Shown: positions 53,125 through 62,077, counted from the stretch's first letter. The stretch is 64,000 nt of DNA from Prolixibacteraceae bacterium (GCA_023229575.1 JALNYZ010000020.1:1-64000), one strand, 5' to 3'. The notes: generated by a model not told the origin, from the letters alone. A program made the numbers and translations.

Positions 53125-54141
53125 TTAAATATTCAGTATGATCATTTTTGTAGTATTAACCCCGTTCCCTAAAATCATGATTTTTTTGGCAGACATTTTT
53201 GCAATGGCAGTAAATACAAAAGCATCGCCCGGCGAATATGTTTTTTTGCTCCAGTTTGCCCATGTATCGTTTGTTATAAAAATATCGCCATACGGGAAAT
53301 AACCCTCTTGATTATAATGCTGGCCAATCCCAATAGCTTGGTACTCGTTTAAAAAGAGAATCTTTCTCGAATAAGGTGATTTAAGAATGTATTCTTGGTT
53401 ATTAGAATTCAATATAACTAGTCTATCGTCAGCTTTAATAAATGTTTTATAAGTTGTATATAGAACCTCATGAAGATAGGAGTCAGTGAGACTTTTTATA
53501 CTGTCCCAGGTATTACCACCATCAGTTGTTTTAAAATAGATGTTAGCAGACGTGGCGATCCCTTCCTTTGAGTTTTTAAATTTTATATAGCTATAAAACC
53601 GATGTGTGCTATTTTTAATAGTGCGCCAGCTTTGTCCTCCATCTTCAGTTTTTATTAACAGGTTGGATCCGGCTATGTAACCGGTTGATTCATTTAGAAA
53701 ACAAAGTGCCGTTGGAGATTCAGGCGTATTTAAAACCTGCTTAATCCATGTCTCTCCTCCATCATTGGTTCTAAGAAATATTCCGCTATGATTGTCTCCT
53801 CCAATAATAAATCCTGTCTTTTCATCAACAAACTGAACTGCCTGTAATGGCAATGCGGTAGGTGAATTAAGTTGTACCCAATTTTTACCGGCATTGGAGG
53901 TTTTTACAATTCTTCCCTGAAGGGAAACTGCATAGCCTGTCGAATCGTTGATAAAGGTAAGATCGTTGTACTGGTCTCCGGGAATATCCGAAGAGAAGTT
54001 TGATAAGCTGTCAATTGAAATATTTGTGTAGGGCCTAGGTTCGGATAAACCATTATCATACTCTTGCTTTTCTTTTTTACAACTAAATGTTGTAAGTGAG
54101 ATAAAGCCACATAAGTATACGATAAACCTTAAATGGGCCAT
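53125..54141 (-). CDS. BNR/Ycf48-like repeat lipoprotein, copy A
   Basis: A 338-residue lipoprotein with lipobox LTTFSC. The body is built of about six beta-propeller-type repeats with the pattern GxxxKTxDGGxTW (KTSNAGKNWVQL, RTNDGGETWIKQ, KTEDGGQSWRTI, KTTDGGNTWDSI), as in BNR repeats and the photosystem assembly factor Ycf48. Function in Bacteroidota is unknown; it should sit on a membrane facing the periplasm or the surface. It is a tandem duplicate of the gene upstream, sharing most of its first 150 residues and its last 50 or so. Confidence 0.78.
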   Translation of the reverse strand: MAHLRFIVYLCGFISLTTFSCKKEKQEYDNGLSEPRPYTNISIDSLSNFSSDIPGDQYNDLTFINDSTGYAVSLQGRIVKTSNAGKNWVQLNSPTALPLQAVQFVDEKTGFIIGGDNHSGIFLRTNDGGETWIKQVLNTPESPTALCFLNESTGYIAGSNLLIKTEDGGQSWRTIKNSTHRFYSYIKFKNSKEGIATSANIYFKTTDGGNTWDSIKSLTDSYLHEVLYTTYKTFIKADDRLVILNSNNQEYILKSPYSRKILFLNEYQAIGIGQHYNQEGYFPYGDIFITNDTWANWSKKTYSPGDAFVFTAIAKMSAKKIMILGNGVNTTKMIILNI

Positions 54142-54205
54142 TACTATTGAAATTTAAGTTGATATATCATAATCTTATAGATGTTGCGAAAATTGATATA
54201 TGAAA

Positions 54206-55234
54206 CTATATATTGAGTATGATCATTTTTGTTATATTAAATCCATTTCCCAAAATCATAATCTTTTTGGCAGACATTTTTGCAATGGCAGTAAATACAA
54301 AAGCATCGCTTGGCGAATATGTTTTTTTTTCAAAATGTGCCCAAGTATCGTTTGTTATAAAAATATCGCCATACGGAAAATAACCTTGTTGATTATAATG
54401 CTGGCCAATCCCTACTGCCTGATATTCATTTAAGAAAAGCATCCTTCTTCCTACATATGGCAATTGAATAATACTCTCTTGGTTATTAGAACTTATATCA
54501 ACCAAGAGACCATCAGCTCTAATAAAAATTTTATAAGTCGTATATGCAATTTGATAAAGATGGTAATTTGTAATACTTTTTATGCTGTCCCAAGTATTAC
54601 CACCATCGGTTGTTTTCAAATAAATGCCGTTAAGAGAAGTGGCAATTCCTTCGTTGAAATTTTTAAATTTTATACCACAATAAATCCGAACCGTACTATT
54701 TTTCATACTGTGCCAGCTTAGCCCACCATCTTCGGTTTTAATTAAAAGGTTGGACCCCGCAATGTAACCGATTGAGCCATCTAAAAAACAAAGATCCATC
54801 GGAGATTCCGTCGTATTTAAAACCTGCTTAATCCACGTCTCTCCCCCATCCATGGTTTTAAGAAATATTCCGCTATGATTGTCTCCTCCAATAATAAACC
54901 CCGTTTTTTCATCTATAAACTGAACTGCTTGTAATGGCAATGTGGTAGGTGAATTAAGCTGCACCCAATTTTTACCGGCATTGGAGGTTTTTACAATTCT
55001 TCCCTGAAGGGAAACTGCATAGCCTGTTGAATCATTGATAAAGGTAAGATCGTTGTACTGGTCTCCGGGAATATCCGAAGAGAAGTTTGATAAGCTGTCA
55101 ATTGAAATATTGGTGCCGGGTCTGGGTTCGGATAAGCCAGTATCAACAGGACGATTACTATTTTCTTTTTTGCAGCTAATCGTTGCAACTAAAATAAAGC
55201 TACACAGGAATAGCGTGAGTTTTAAATGTTTCAT
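54206..55234 (-). CDS. BNR/Ycf48-like repeat lipoprotein, copy B
   Basis: A 342-residue paralogue of the neighbouring gene with lipobox VATISC and the same BNR-type repeats (KTSNAGKNWVQL, KTMDGGETWIKQ, KTEDGGLSWHSM, KTTDGGNTWDSI). Differences concentrate in the signal peptide and in the segment before NEYQAVGIGQHYNQQGYFPYGDIF. Upstream sequences of both copies share TTAAGTTGAT and an ATAGAT tract, so the duplication included the promoter region. Recent duplication or gene conversion is likely. No neighbour suggests a function. Confidence 0.78.
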   Translation of the reverse strand: MKHLKLTLFLCSFILVATISCKKENSNRPVDTGLSEPRPGTNISIDSLSNFSSDIPGDQYNDLTFINDSTGYAVSLQGRIVKTSNAGKNWVQLNSPTTLPLQAVQFIDEKTGFIIGGDNHSGIFLKTMDGGETWIKQVLNTTESPMDLCFLDGSIGYIAGSNLLIKTEDGGLSWHSMKNSTVRIYCGIKFKNFNEGIATSLNGIYLKTTDGGNTWDSIKSITNYHLYQIAYTTYKIFIRADGLLVDISSNNQESIIQLPYVGRRMLFLNEYQAVGIGQHYNQQGYFPYGDIFITNDTWAHFEKKTYSPSDAFVFTAIAKMSAKKIMILGNGFNITKMIILNI

Positions 55235-55692
55235 TGTTATTGGAACTTAAGTTGATGTAACATCATACTATAGATACAACAATTTAAAAATGGTTGCGGA
55301 CTTTTTATCAATTACGAGATAAATTGCCAAAAAAGCGTAAGCATGCTGGTATGTATATGTACAAAACCATCGCAATATATCCAATTGAGAGTGTTCAGGT
55401 ATGGTGACAGTCAGGTTTTTGCTAAAGATTTTTGAAAATGATGCATTAGGTCTGTCTTTTTTAGGTAGGTAAAACTTTTAATAGAATCTGGGCAGCACGC
55501 TTATTCCGGATCATGTTGGTTTAGCGTATCGAGGCCGTGCAAAAACTTGATTACAATCTCTTACCAGACTATAACCTTGCTTTCACTCTTTAATACCAAT
55601 ATAATGTAAAAGGTTACCCCTGAATTTCAAAATAATCTACTAAAACATAGAATTATTCAAATTCTCTATTTTATTTCTTTGGGATAAAATGA

Positions 55693-55743
55693 AATACCCA
55701 TGAGAAAATATTAACACCAACCGAAAATGAATATCTGGGTATT
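55693..55743. repeat. 51-nt hairpin element, copy 2
   Basis: Arms AATACCCA (55693-55700) and TGGGTATT (55736-55743) enclose a 35-base region containing CACCAACCGAAAATGA. Over 57 aligned bases it differs from copy 1 at nine positions. Two of these, one in each arm, exchange G-C for C-G and preserve the stem. Confidence 0.75.
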
Positions 55744-55859
55744 ACATGGGGCAATTAGAAAAACAAATTATAAACGCACCAAATAATCATTCATTTATTT
55801 GACAACGAACAATAAAACTCCGAATTTTAAGTTTCCAATATATTTCCGCAACTATATCT

Positions 55860-55897
55860 CTTGATTGGATTGATGCATTTTCATCAATCCAATCAAG
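55860..55897 (-). terminator. 16-bp perfect hairpin after the fucI gene
   Basis: CTTGATTGGATTGATG (55860-55875) pairs with CATCAATCCAATCAAG (55882-55897) around a 6-base loop, 12 bases after the fucI stop on the minus strand. The perfect stem and position suggest a terminator or mRNA 3'-end stabiliser, though no strong T-run follows. Confidence 0.75.
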
Positions 55898-55909
55898 ATC
55901 ACAGAGAAA

Positions 55910-57700
55910 TTATCTTGTCTTCCCGTAAATTGGCCCATAAGTATCGCAAGCGCGGTAGTCGGATCCCTCCTTGTCCATTCCAAAGGCGCTCCAGGATGCA
56001 GGTCGGAAAATTTTACCCTCTGCCACATTGTGCATGCACACCGGTATCCTAAGCATCGAGGCCAGCGCGATTAGGTCGGCACCAATATGCCCGTAACTGA
56101 TTGCACCATGGTTGGCTCCCCAGTTGGCCATGACACTGTAGACATCGGCAAAGGCGCCTTTCCCTGTTGTGCGGGGTGCAAACCAGGTGGTTGGCCAAGT
56201 TGGGCTGGTACGCTGGTCCAGGATATTATGAACTTCGTCCGGAAGATCAATGGTCCACCCTTCGGCCAGTTGCAACACAGGCCCGATCCCTTTCACCAGA
56301 TTGATGCGGCTCATCGTTACAGGCATCTCTCCCTCCGTTTTGAAATGGGAAGAGTAACCGCCTCCGCGGAAATAGCCAAGGTCGGCAGGAGCCCAATCTG
56401 TTGCATCCAAGCATGCTTGTGCCTCAGACTCCGAGATCTCCCAGAATGGTTTCATGACCGATTGCCCGTTTGCTTTTTGCTTTCCTGTTGCATCCAGGGT
56501 TGTTGATCCCGAATTGATCAGGTGGATGATCCCGCCTGCTGCTTTGCCGGTGAGTTTGCTGCCGGTAACGCGTTCAACGGATTCAGGACTCCAGTAAGTC
56601 CGAACATCCGAGAAGATCTGGGCCGTATTGGTAAGCAGATGTCCGAACAACATGGAGACACCATTTAACGAATCGTTTTCAGTAGCAAAGACAAAAGCCT
56701 GACGAATGCCGTTCCAGTCGAACGAGGAGTTCAAAATTGCTTCCATAAAATCACCATTGGGCAGATGGTCTGTCCAGGCTCGCTGCCCCTGGAATCCTCC
56801 CAGAATGGCATTGTGGCCAAGCGCCTCCTCACCGAATCCGAGCTCTTTCAGTTTTGGGTTGCCAATCATCAGGTCGCGGGCCGAAAGGGTCATTTTAACC
56901 ACCATTTCCCACTCCCAGTCTTTTCGTTCCCTGGTTGCCTGACTTGCAGGATCATTGACATCCCTGCCCTCTTTGCAATTCTTTTTAACCCAGACAAGTG
57001 CTTTCTCGTATTCTGCAGGATCGTATATCCCACGCTCGGCACGGCGCACAAGTTCCGACATATCAATCACCTCTGTGCGTATGCCGAGATAGTCGAGCAA
57101 GAACTCTTGATCGACATACGATCCGGCAATACCCATCGACATACCACCCAGCGAGAGGTACGATTTATTTTTCATTTGCGCTACCGCGAGACCGGCTTTG
57201 ACAAAACGCAAAATCTTCTCTTTCACATCTTCCGGGATGGAACCGTCTTTCTTATCCTGGACGTCATGTCCGTATATTCCGAAAGCAGGCAATCCTTTTT
57301 GTGCATATCCTGCAAGCGCTGCTGCAAGATATACAGCCCCCGGACGTTCGGTTCCATTGAAACCCCATACCGCTTTGGGCAACAGGGGATCAGTATCCAT
57401 TACTTCTGTACCATAACACCAGCAGGGTGAAACAGTCAGGGAGACGCCAACACCCGAACGGGCAAATTTTTCGGCGCACATGGCAGCCTCGGCCACTCCG
57501 CCAATGGTGGAATCGGCAATCATGCATTCGATCTTTTCACCGTTTGGGAAGCGAAGATTTTCGCTGATTAGCTGCGCCGCAGCCTTGGCCATGTTCATGG
57601 TTTGAATTTCGAGCGATTCCCTCACTCCCTGCAACCTTCCGTCGATAACGGGCCGGATTCCCACCTTGGGAAGTTCCCCAATAAGTCTGTTTGTAGCCAT
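55910..57700 (-). CDS. fucI: L-fucose isomerase
   Basis: A 596-residue cytoplasmic enzyme, near the length of the E. coli protein. ATG 57700 (MATNRLIGELPKVGIRPVIDGR) is preferred to an in-frame TTG at 57712. Family features are PVIDGRLQGVRESLE, CWCYGTEVMD, VWGFNGTERPGAVYLAAALAG, AFGIYGHDVQD and the C-terminal CDTYGPIYG. It converts L-fucose to L-fuculose using manganese. It should work with the FucP-type permease, the mutarotase and the GH29 fucosidase. The kinase and aldolase for later steps are not in the window. It is separated from fucP by about 8 kb of unrelated genes. Confidence 0.94.
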   Translation of the reverse strand: MATNRLIGELPKVGIRPVIDGRLQGVRESLEIQTMNMAKAAAQLISENLRFPNGEKIECMIADSTIGGVAEAAMCAEKFARSGVGVSLTVSPCWCYGTEVMDTDPLLPKAVWGFNGTERPGAVYLAAALAGYAQKGLPAFGIYGHDVQDKKDGSIPEDVKEKILRFVKAGLAVAQMKNKSYLSLGGMSMGIAGSYVDQEFLLDYLGIRTEVIDMSELVRRAERGIYDPAEYEKALVWVKKNCKEGRDVNDPASQATRERKDWEWEMVVKMTLSARDLMIGNPKLKELGFGEEALGHNAILGGFQGQRAWTDHLPNGDFMEAILNSSFDWNGIRQAFVFATENDSLNGVSMLFGHLLTNTAQIFSDVRTYWSPESVERVTGSKLTGKAAGGIIHLINSGSTTLDATGKQKANGQSVMKPFWEISESEAQACLDATDWAPADLGYFRGGGYSSHFKTEGEMPVTMSRINLVKGIGPVLQLAEGWTIDLPDEVHNILDQRTSPTWPTTWFAPRTTGKGAFADVYSVMANWGANHGAISYGHIGADLIALASMLRIPVCMHNVAEGKIFRPASWSAFGMDKEGSDYRACDTYGPIYGKTR

Positions 57701-57770
57701 TTTTGATATCAATTTTATGAGTTTCTATATATCATATTGTGTTCGCAGTCATATTCCTGATTCGACCTCC

Positions 57771-57810
57771 CTTTGTGTCTCCTTTGTGTTTTCCTTTGGG
57801 CACTTTGTGG
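57771..57810. repeat. CTTTGTG tandem repeat, locus 2
   Basis: Four CTTTGTG-type heptamers at 57771, 57782, 57794 (CTTTGGG) and 57803, spaced 9-12 bases apart, lie between the divergent fucI and HlyD-type genes and end in the motif CTTTGTGGTAAA. Confidence 0.75.
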
Positions 57811-57948
57811 TAAATTTTGTCATCGGGAGCCGTAAAATTAGCAACTTTAGACAAACCCTGCACCGACAATCTTCAAAAAGTAGTTCTAAAATTCGTTTTT
57901 CTCTCTTTTTTGCCTTAACTTACTAGTAGCAAGTTTAGCTCAGAAAGT

Positions 57949-59100
57949 ATGGAAAACAAACAATTTTTCCCTCCCGAAATTGCCATGAGTAGTTCCGAAA
58001 GCTATTTTTCAGAAAACCACTCAACCGGAAGGGTCATTTACATCGCTGTTATTTTGTTCCTTGCGGCAACCATTGCTTTATTGCCGTTTGTAAAAATCCA
58101 GGTAACTACCCAATGCGAAGGGGTGGTGCGATCCGGGTACGAAGACAATCCGGTAGTGCCGGTCATTTCAGGTCAGGTGATATCGTGCAGGATCATAGAA
58201 AACCTTTCCGTCAAAAAGGGTGATACCATACTGCTTATAGCCTCCGATAAAATTGACCACGATTTCACACTGCTCACCTTCAGACTAAAGGAGGACAGTT
58301 TGCAGTTGTCTGATCTGCAGAAATTAATCCTCGCCAAAAACAGTTTTCTTCAAACAGCGCTTTACAGGCAGGAGTATCGCTCCTTTTCTGACAGGCTTGC
58401 AGAGCAGGAGACTCAGTTGAATCAGGCAGAAAGGGAATACCTGATGTCGCTGACGCTCTTCCAAAAAGGCATCACGCCCAGGCACGAATTTGAGAAAGTT
58501 ACGAATCAGTACCAGTTTGAGAAAATCAGGTTCCAAACGATTCAGGCACAGCAATTCGCCCTCTGGCAGGAAAAATCAAAGGAGATAACCCTTGAGATGG
58601 CTGATTGGAAAACAAAAATCGAACAGCTGAAAAAGGAGAAAATTCAGTATTGTCTAATCGCACCCATTGGCGGAACCATCACCGGTTATTCTGGGATTCG
58701 GGAAGGTGATTTTGTGGTACCCAATCAGCCAATCGCGAGGATTGCACCTGACGATAAACTGTTGGTGGAGTGTTTTATTTCACCTTCTGACATTGGATTG
58801 ATTGAGCAGGGCATGGATGTATCCTATCAGTTTCATGCCTTTAACTACAATTTATGGGGAGTTGCCACCGGATGGGTAAATGAAATCTCAGGCAATGTCG
58901 TCAGCGTCAACAACCGGCCCTTTTTCAGGGTCAGGTGCCAACTCGACCAAAGCTTTCTGAAACTCAAAAACGGGACCATTGGCAATTTGAAAAAAGGAAT
59001 GACCCTCACCGGACGGTTCAAAGTAGCAGATAGGACCCTGTTTCAGTTATTGTACGACAAGGCAGACAATTGGCTCAATCCCAAACTCAAAAACATATGA
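57949..59100 (+). CDS. HlyD-family membrane fusion protein
   Basis: A 383-residue periplasmic adaptor. One transmembrane helix near residues 26-46 (VIYIAVILFLAATIALLPFV) is followed by a lipoyl-like half (PVISGQVISCRIIENLSVKKGDTIL), a coiled-coil hairpin from about 105 to 225 rich in Gln, Glu and Lys, and the second lipoyl half and beta-barrel (YCLIAPIGGTITGYSGIREGD). It links an ABC exporter in the inner membrane to an outer-membrane channel. It overlaps the exporter gene by 4 bases (ATGA), so both are co-translated. No TolC-type gene is nearby. Confidence 0.88.
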   Translation: MENKQFFPPEIAMSSSESYFSENHSTGRVIYIAVILFLAATIALLPFVKIQVTTQCEGVVRSGYEDNPVVPVISGQVISCRIIENLSVKKGDTILLIASDKIDHDFTLLTFRLKEDSLQLSDLQKLILAKNSFLQTALYRQEYRSFSDRLAEQETQLNQAEREYLMSLTLFQKGITPRHEFEKVTNQYQFEKIRFQTIQAQQFALWQEKSKEITLEMADWKTKIEQLKKEKIQYCLIAPIGGTITGYSGIREGDFVVPNQPIARIAPDDKLLVECFISPSDIGLIEQGMDVSYQFHAFNYNLWGVATGWVNEISGNVVSVNNRPFFRVRCQLDQSFLKLKNGTIGNLKKGMTLTGRFKVADRTLFQLLYDKADNWLNPKLKNI

Positions 59101-61307
59101 GAACCAAGATAAAACAACGCGATATCACCGATTGCGGCGCAGCTTGTCTGGCCTCCGTCGCAGCGCATTACCAACTGGGCATTCCTGTCTCGAAAATACG
59201 CCAGATGGCCGGTACCGATCAAAAAGGGACCAATGCCTGGGGATTGATCAAGGCGGCCGAAAGACTCGGCTTTTCGGCAAAAGGGGTAAAGGGCGGCATT
59301 GAAGCGCTTCCCGAAATTCCATGTCCGGCCATTGCGCATGTGCTCGTCAAAAAGACCCTGCTCCATTTTGTGGTGATCTACAGACTGTCAAAAACACAGG
59401 TCGAATACATGGATCCTGCCGATGGGGAAATGCACAAGGCAACAATTCCGGAATTTGCCGAAATTTGGACAGGTGTTCTAATCCTCATGGCCCCTGGCAC
59501 CGATTTTCGACCCAAGAATGAGAAGATTTCGATCTTTAGCCGGTTCATTTTCCTGTTGCAACCACACAAGAATATTCTGCTTCAGGCGCTTTTGGGAGCC
59601 GTCGTTTATACCATTCTCGGTTTGTCTACTTCCATTTACCTGCAAAAAATAACAGATTTTGTTCTAGTCGACCACAACACAAATTTGCTGAACCTGCTGA
59701 GTATAACGATGTTGTTTCTAATTCTATTTCAGCTCTTTATCGGCTATTATAAAAACATTTTCGTACTTCAAACCGGACAAAAAATCGATGCCCGCCTGAT
59801 CCTTGGTTATTATAAGCACCTGCTCAAACTGCCCCAATATTTTTTCGATTCCATGCGGGTTGGCGAAATTGTCTCAAGGATCAATGATGCCGTTAAAATT
59901 CGTGCATTTATCAACGACATTGCCATCTCCCTGTTGGTGAGTCTCTTCATTGTAATTTTCTCCTTTGTGCTGATGTTCCTGTATAGTTGGAAACTTGCGC
60001 TGGTGGTCTCCATAGTTCTTCCTTTGTATGGATTGATCTATTGGATCACCAACAAACTGAACAAAAAGAGGGAGAGAAAACTAATGGAGGACACAGCCGA
60101 CTTGGAAAGCCAACTGGTTGAGTCGCTTAATTCGGTGCGTACCATCAAAGAGTTTGGACTGGAGTCCTACTCCAACCTGAAGACAGAAATACGCTTTGTC
60201 AACCTGCTTAGGTCGATCTACTGTTCCACCACCAACAGCCTCTTTTCTTCCACAGGAACCGAATTAATCAGCAGGATTTCCACAATTGTTCTTCTTTGGG
60301 TGGGCTCCTATTATGTGATGGATCAATCAATAACTCCGGGTGAATTGCTCTCATTTTATGCCATTGCCGGCTATTTTACAGGACCGGCGTCCAACCTGAT
60401 CGGCATGAATAAATCTATACAGAATGCGCTGATTGCAGCTGACCGTCTGTTTGAGATTATGGACCTTGACCAGGAAGTGGATGAAAACAAGTTTGACATC
60501 ACATGCGATAGAGCAGGAGACATCGAATTCCGGCAGGTGAATTTCAGTTATGGAACCCGTACCGAAGTCTTCGATCATTTCTCCTTTTGCATCAAAAAAG
60601 GGGAGATTACAGCAGTCGTTGGGGAGAGCGGTTCGGGAAAAACTACTTTGGTAGCCCTGATCCAGAAGCTATACCCCTTAACAGGAGGAAGCATCCAGAT
60701 TGGTGAGTGCAACCTCAACCATGTCTCGACAGTGAGTTTGCGTAAAATGGTCGGGGTCGTTCCTCAACGACTCGATCTTTTTACCGGCACCATCCTCGAG
60801 AATATTGCAGTCGGGGAGTTCAATCCCGATATTTCGAGAGTCATGGATATCTGTCAGGAGTTGGGAATGAAAGCTTTCGTCGAAAATCTACCGGCCGGAC
60901 TGAACAGCTGGATTGGGGAGAACGGAACATCCTTGTCGGGAGGGGAAAAACAAAGAATTGCCATCGCCCGGGCGCTCTACCGCGATCCCGAAATCATGCT
61001 CTTCGATGAGGCCACCTCTTCACTCGACAACGAGTCGGAGCAATTTGTACAGGAGACCATCCAACGACTGAAGAGCCAGGGAAAAACCATCCTTGTTATT
61101 GCGCACCGGCTGAGTACTGTTATCCAGGCTGACCATATCGCTGTTCTGGAGAAGGGACTGGTAGTGGAAGAGGGAACCCATCTCAGCTTGTGGCAGCGGA
61201 AAGGCAGGTACTTCAGTATGTGGCAAAAGCAGTTGCCATTTTACAGTGAGGAGGGATGGGGCCTACAGTTCAAGAACAACACACTCGCCTGCCATGAAGT
61301 TGGTTGA
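59097..61307 (+). CDS. C39 peptidase-containing ABC exporter
   Basis: A 736-residue bacteriocin/peptide exporter from ATG 59097, which overlaps the HlyD-type stop; an earlier in-frame ATG at 59070 is less likely. The N-terminal C39 peptidase has KQRDITDCGAACLAS with Cys13, His90 (LLHFVVIY) and Asp106 (DPADG), all intact. About six transmembrane helices cover 160-440. The nucleotide-binding domain has Walker A GESGSGKTT, signature LSGGEKQ, and Walker B IMLFDEATSSLD. It cuts a double-Gly leader from a peptide during export. No peptide gene with such a leader was found in the window. Confidence 0.93.
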   Translation: MRTKIKQRDITDCGAACLASVAAHYQLGIPVSKIRQMAGTDQKGTNAWGLIKAAERLGFSAKGVKGGIEALPEIPCPAIAHVLVKKTLLHFVVIYRLSKTQVEYMDPADGEMHKATIPEFAEIWTGVLILMAPGTDFRPKNEKISIFSRFIFLLQPHKNILLQALLGAVVYTILGLSTSIYLQKITDFVLVDHNTNLLNLLSITMLFLILFQLFIGYYKNIFVLQTGQKIDARLILGYYKHLLKLPQYFFDSMRVGEIVSRINDAVKIRAFINDIAISLLVSLFIVIFSFVLMFLYSWKLALVVSIVLPLYGLIYWITNKLNKKRERKLMEDTADLESQLVESLNSVRTIKEFGLESYSNLKTEIRFVNLLRSIYCSTTNSLFSSTGTELISRISTIVLLWVGSYYVMDQSITPGELLSFYAIAGYFTGPASNLIGMNKSIQNALIAADRLFEIMDLDQEVDENKFDITCDRAGDIEFRQVNFSYGTRTEVFDHFSFCIKKGEITAVVGESGSGKTTLVALIQKLYPLTGGSIQIGECNLNHVSTVSLRKMVGVVPQRLDLFTGTILENIAVGEFNPDISRVMDICQELGMKAFVENLPAGLNSWIGENGTSLSGGEKQRIAIARALYRDPEIMLFDEATSSLDNESEQFVQETIQRLKSQGKTILVIAHRLSTVIQADHIAVLEKGLVVEEGTHLSLWQRKGRYFSMWQKQLPFYSEEGWGLQFKNNTLACHEVG

Positions 61308-61641
61308 CCATTTTGAACGAATCAAGAAAATGAACAGGATGATCCACTCCGGCCAAACCGGCACCCCCGCCGAATTCGCAAAAGCCCTTGGAATCAGCCA
61401 AAGCCATCTGTTCCGATCTCTTCATATTCTTGAACAGTATGGCATGGATATCAGGTACAGCCGCTCAATGAAAACCTATTTCTATGGCAACGATAACGAA
61501 CTGATCATCAACTATTCGCTAAAACTCATGGCCGACAGTCAGGTGAAGGAGATCGTTGGTGGTAAGGATATTTTGAAAAATTTTTACCACGAAGGTCTCA
61601 AAGCAAAACACAAAGGGATTCACAAAGTAAATTATTACTGA
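61294..61641 (+). CDS. Small helix-turn-helix protein
   Basis: A 115-residue protein; ATG 61294 (MKLVDHFERIKKMNRMIHSG) overlaps the last 14 bases of the exporter gene in another frame, while an upstream in-frame start at 61246 adds 16 unlikely residues. Residues about 20-62 form a winged-helix pattern (GTPAEFAKALGISQSHLFRSLHILEQYG) followed by a short wing (DIRYSRSMKTYFY). The C-terminal 40 residues are charged. It is probably a DNA-binding regulator of the exporter operon. Its target is unknown. Confidence 0.7.
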   Translation: MKLVDHFERIKKMNRMIHSGQTGTPAEFAKALGISQSHLFRSLHILEQYGMDIRYSRSMKTYFYGNDNELIINYSLKLMADSQVKEIVGGKDILKNFYHEGLKAKHKGIHKVNYY

Positions 61642-61642
61642 A

Positions 61643-62014
61643 ATGGACATTGAAGAGGTTTTCAAAATTACTTTGGATTGTTGTTTTCGGGTTCACTCTT
61701 CCCTTGGACCCGGATTACTTGAAAGCGCATACCTCGAAGCTATGTGTTATGAGTTGAAACGATCAGGTCTCTATGTAGAAAAACAAATACCCTTGCCGAT
61801 GGTATATCAAAAAGTAAATCTTGAAGTTGGATATAGAATTGATCTGTTGATTGAAAATGTGGTTATTGTTGAAGTGAAATCTATCGAAGCGCTGGCAGAC
61901 ATACATCTTGCACAAATCTTGACCTATCTGAAATTATCCGGTTGCAAATTGGGATTATTGGTCAATTTCAATGTCCTTCATCTCAAAGAAGGCATCAAAC
62001 GCGTAATTCACTAA
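61643..62014 (+). CDS. GxxExxY protein, PD-(D/E)xK-like
   Basis: A 123-residue protein with the naming motif GPGLLESAY (Gly, Glu, Tyr) near residues 22-30. The segment GYRIDLLIENVVIVEVKSIEAL gives Asp followed by Glu-Val-Lys, the core of a PD-(D/E)xK nuclease-like fold, and the family is placed in that superfamily. The biological role of this widespread family is not known. It starts one base after the stop of the HTH gene and is followed at once by a CTTTGTG repeat array. Confidence 0.88.
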   Translation: MDIEEVFKITLDCCFRVHSSLGPGLLESAYLEAMCYELKRSGLYVEKQIPLPMVYQKVNLEVGYRIDLLIENVVIVEVKSIEALADIHLAQILTYLKLSGCKLGLLVNFNVLHLKEGIKRVIH

Positions 62015-62021
62015 CTATCTA

Positions 62022-62061
62022 TCCTTTGGAGTCCTTTGTGCAACCCTTTGAGCCCTTCGTG
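62022..62061. repeat. CTTTGTG tandem repeat, locus 3
   Basis: Units CTTTGGA, CTTTGTG (62034-62040), CTTTGAG and CTTCGTG, spaced about 10-12 bases apart, run from just after the GxxExxY stop to the GGTAAA end motif. The same family is seen near 42.0 and 57.8 kb. It lies between convergent genes. Confidence 0.75.
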
Positions 62062-62077
62062 GTAAAGTCATAAAAAA

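Larger units (their letters stand above)
55235..55909. other. 675-bp non-coding region
   Basis: No gene or gene remnant was recognised. It holds the upstream region of the BNR copy B gene, the second copy of the 51-nt hairpin element (55693-55743) and the strong hairpin after the fucI gene (55860-55897). The stretch from about 55300 to 55680 has no feature I can name. Confidence 0.6.
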
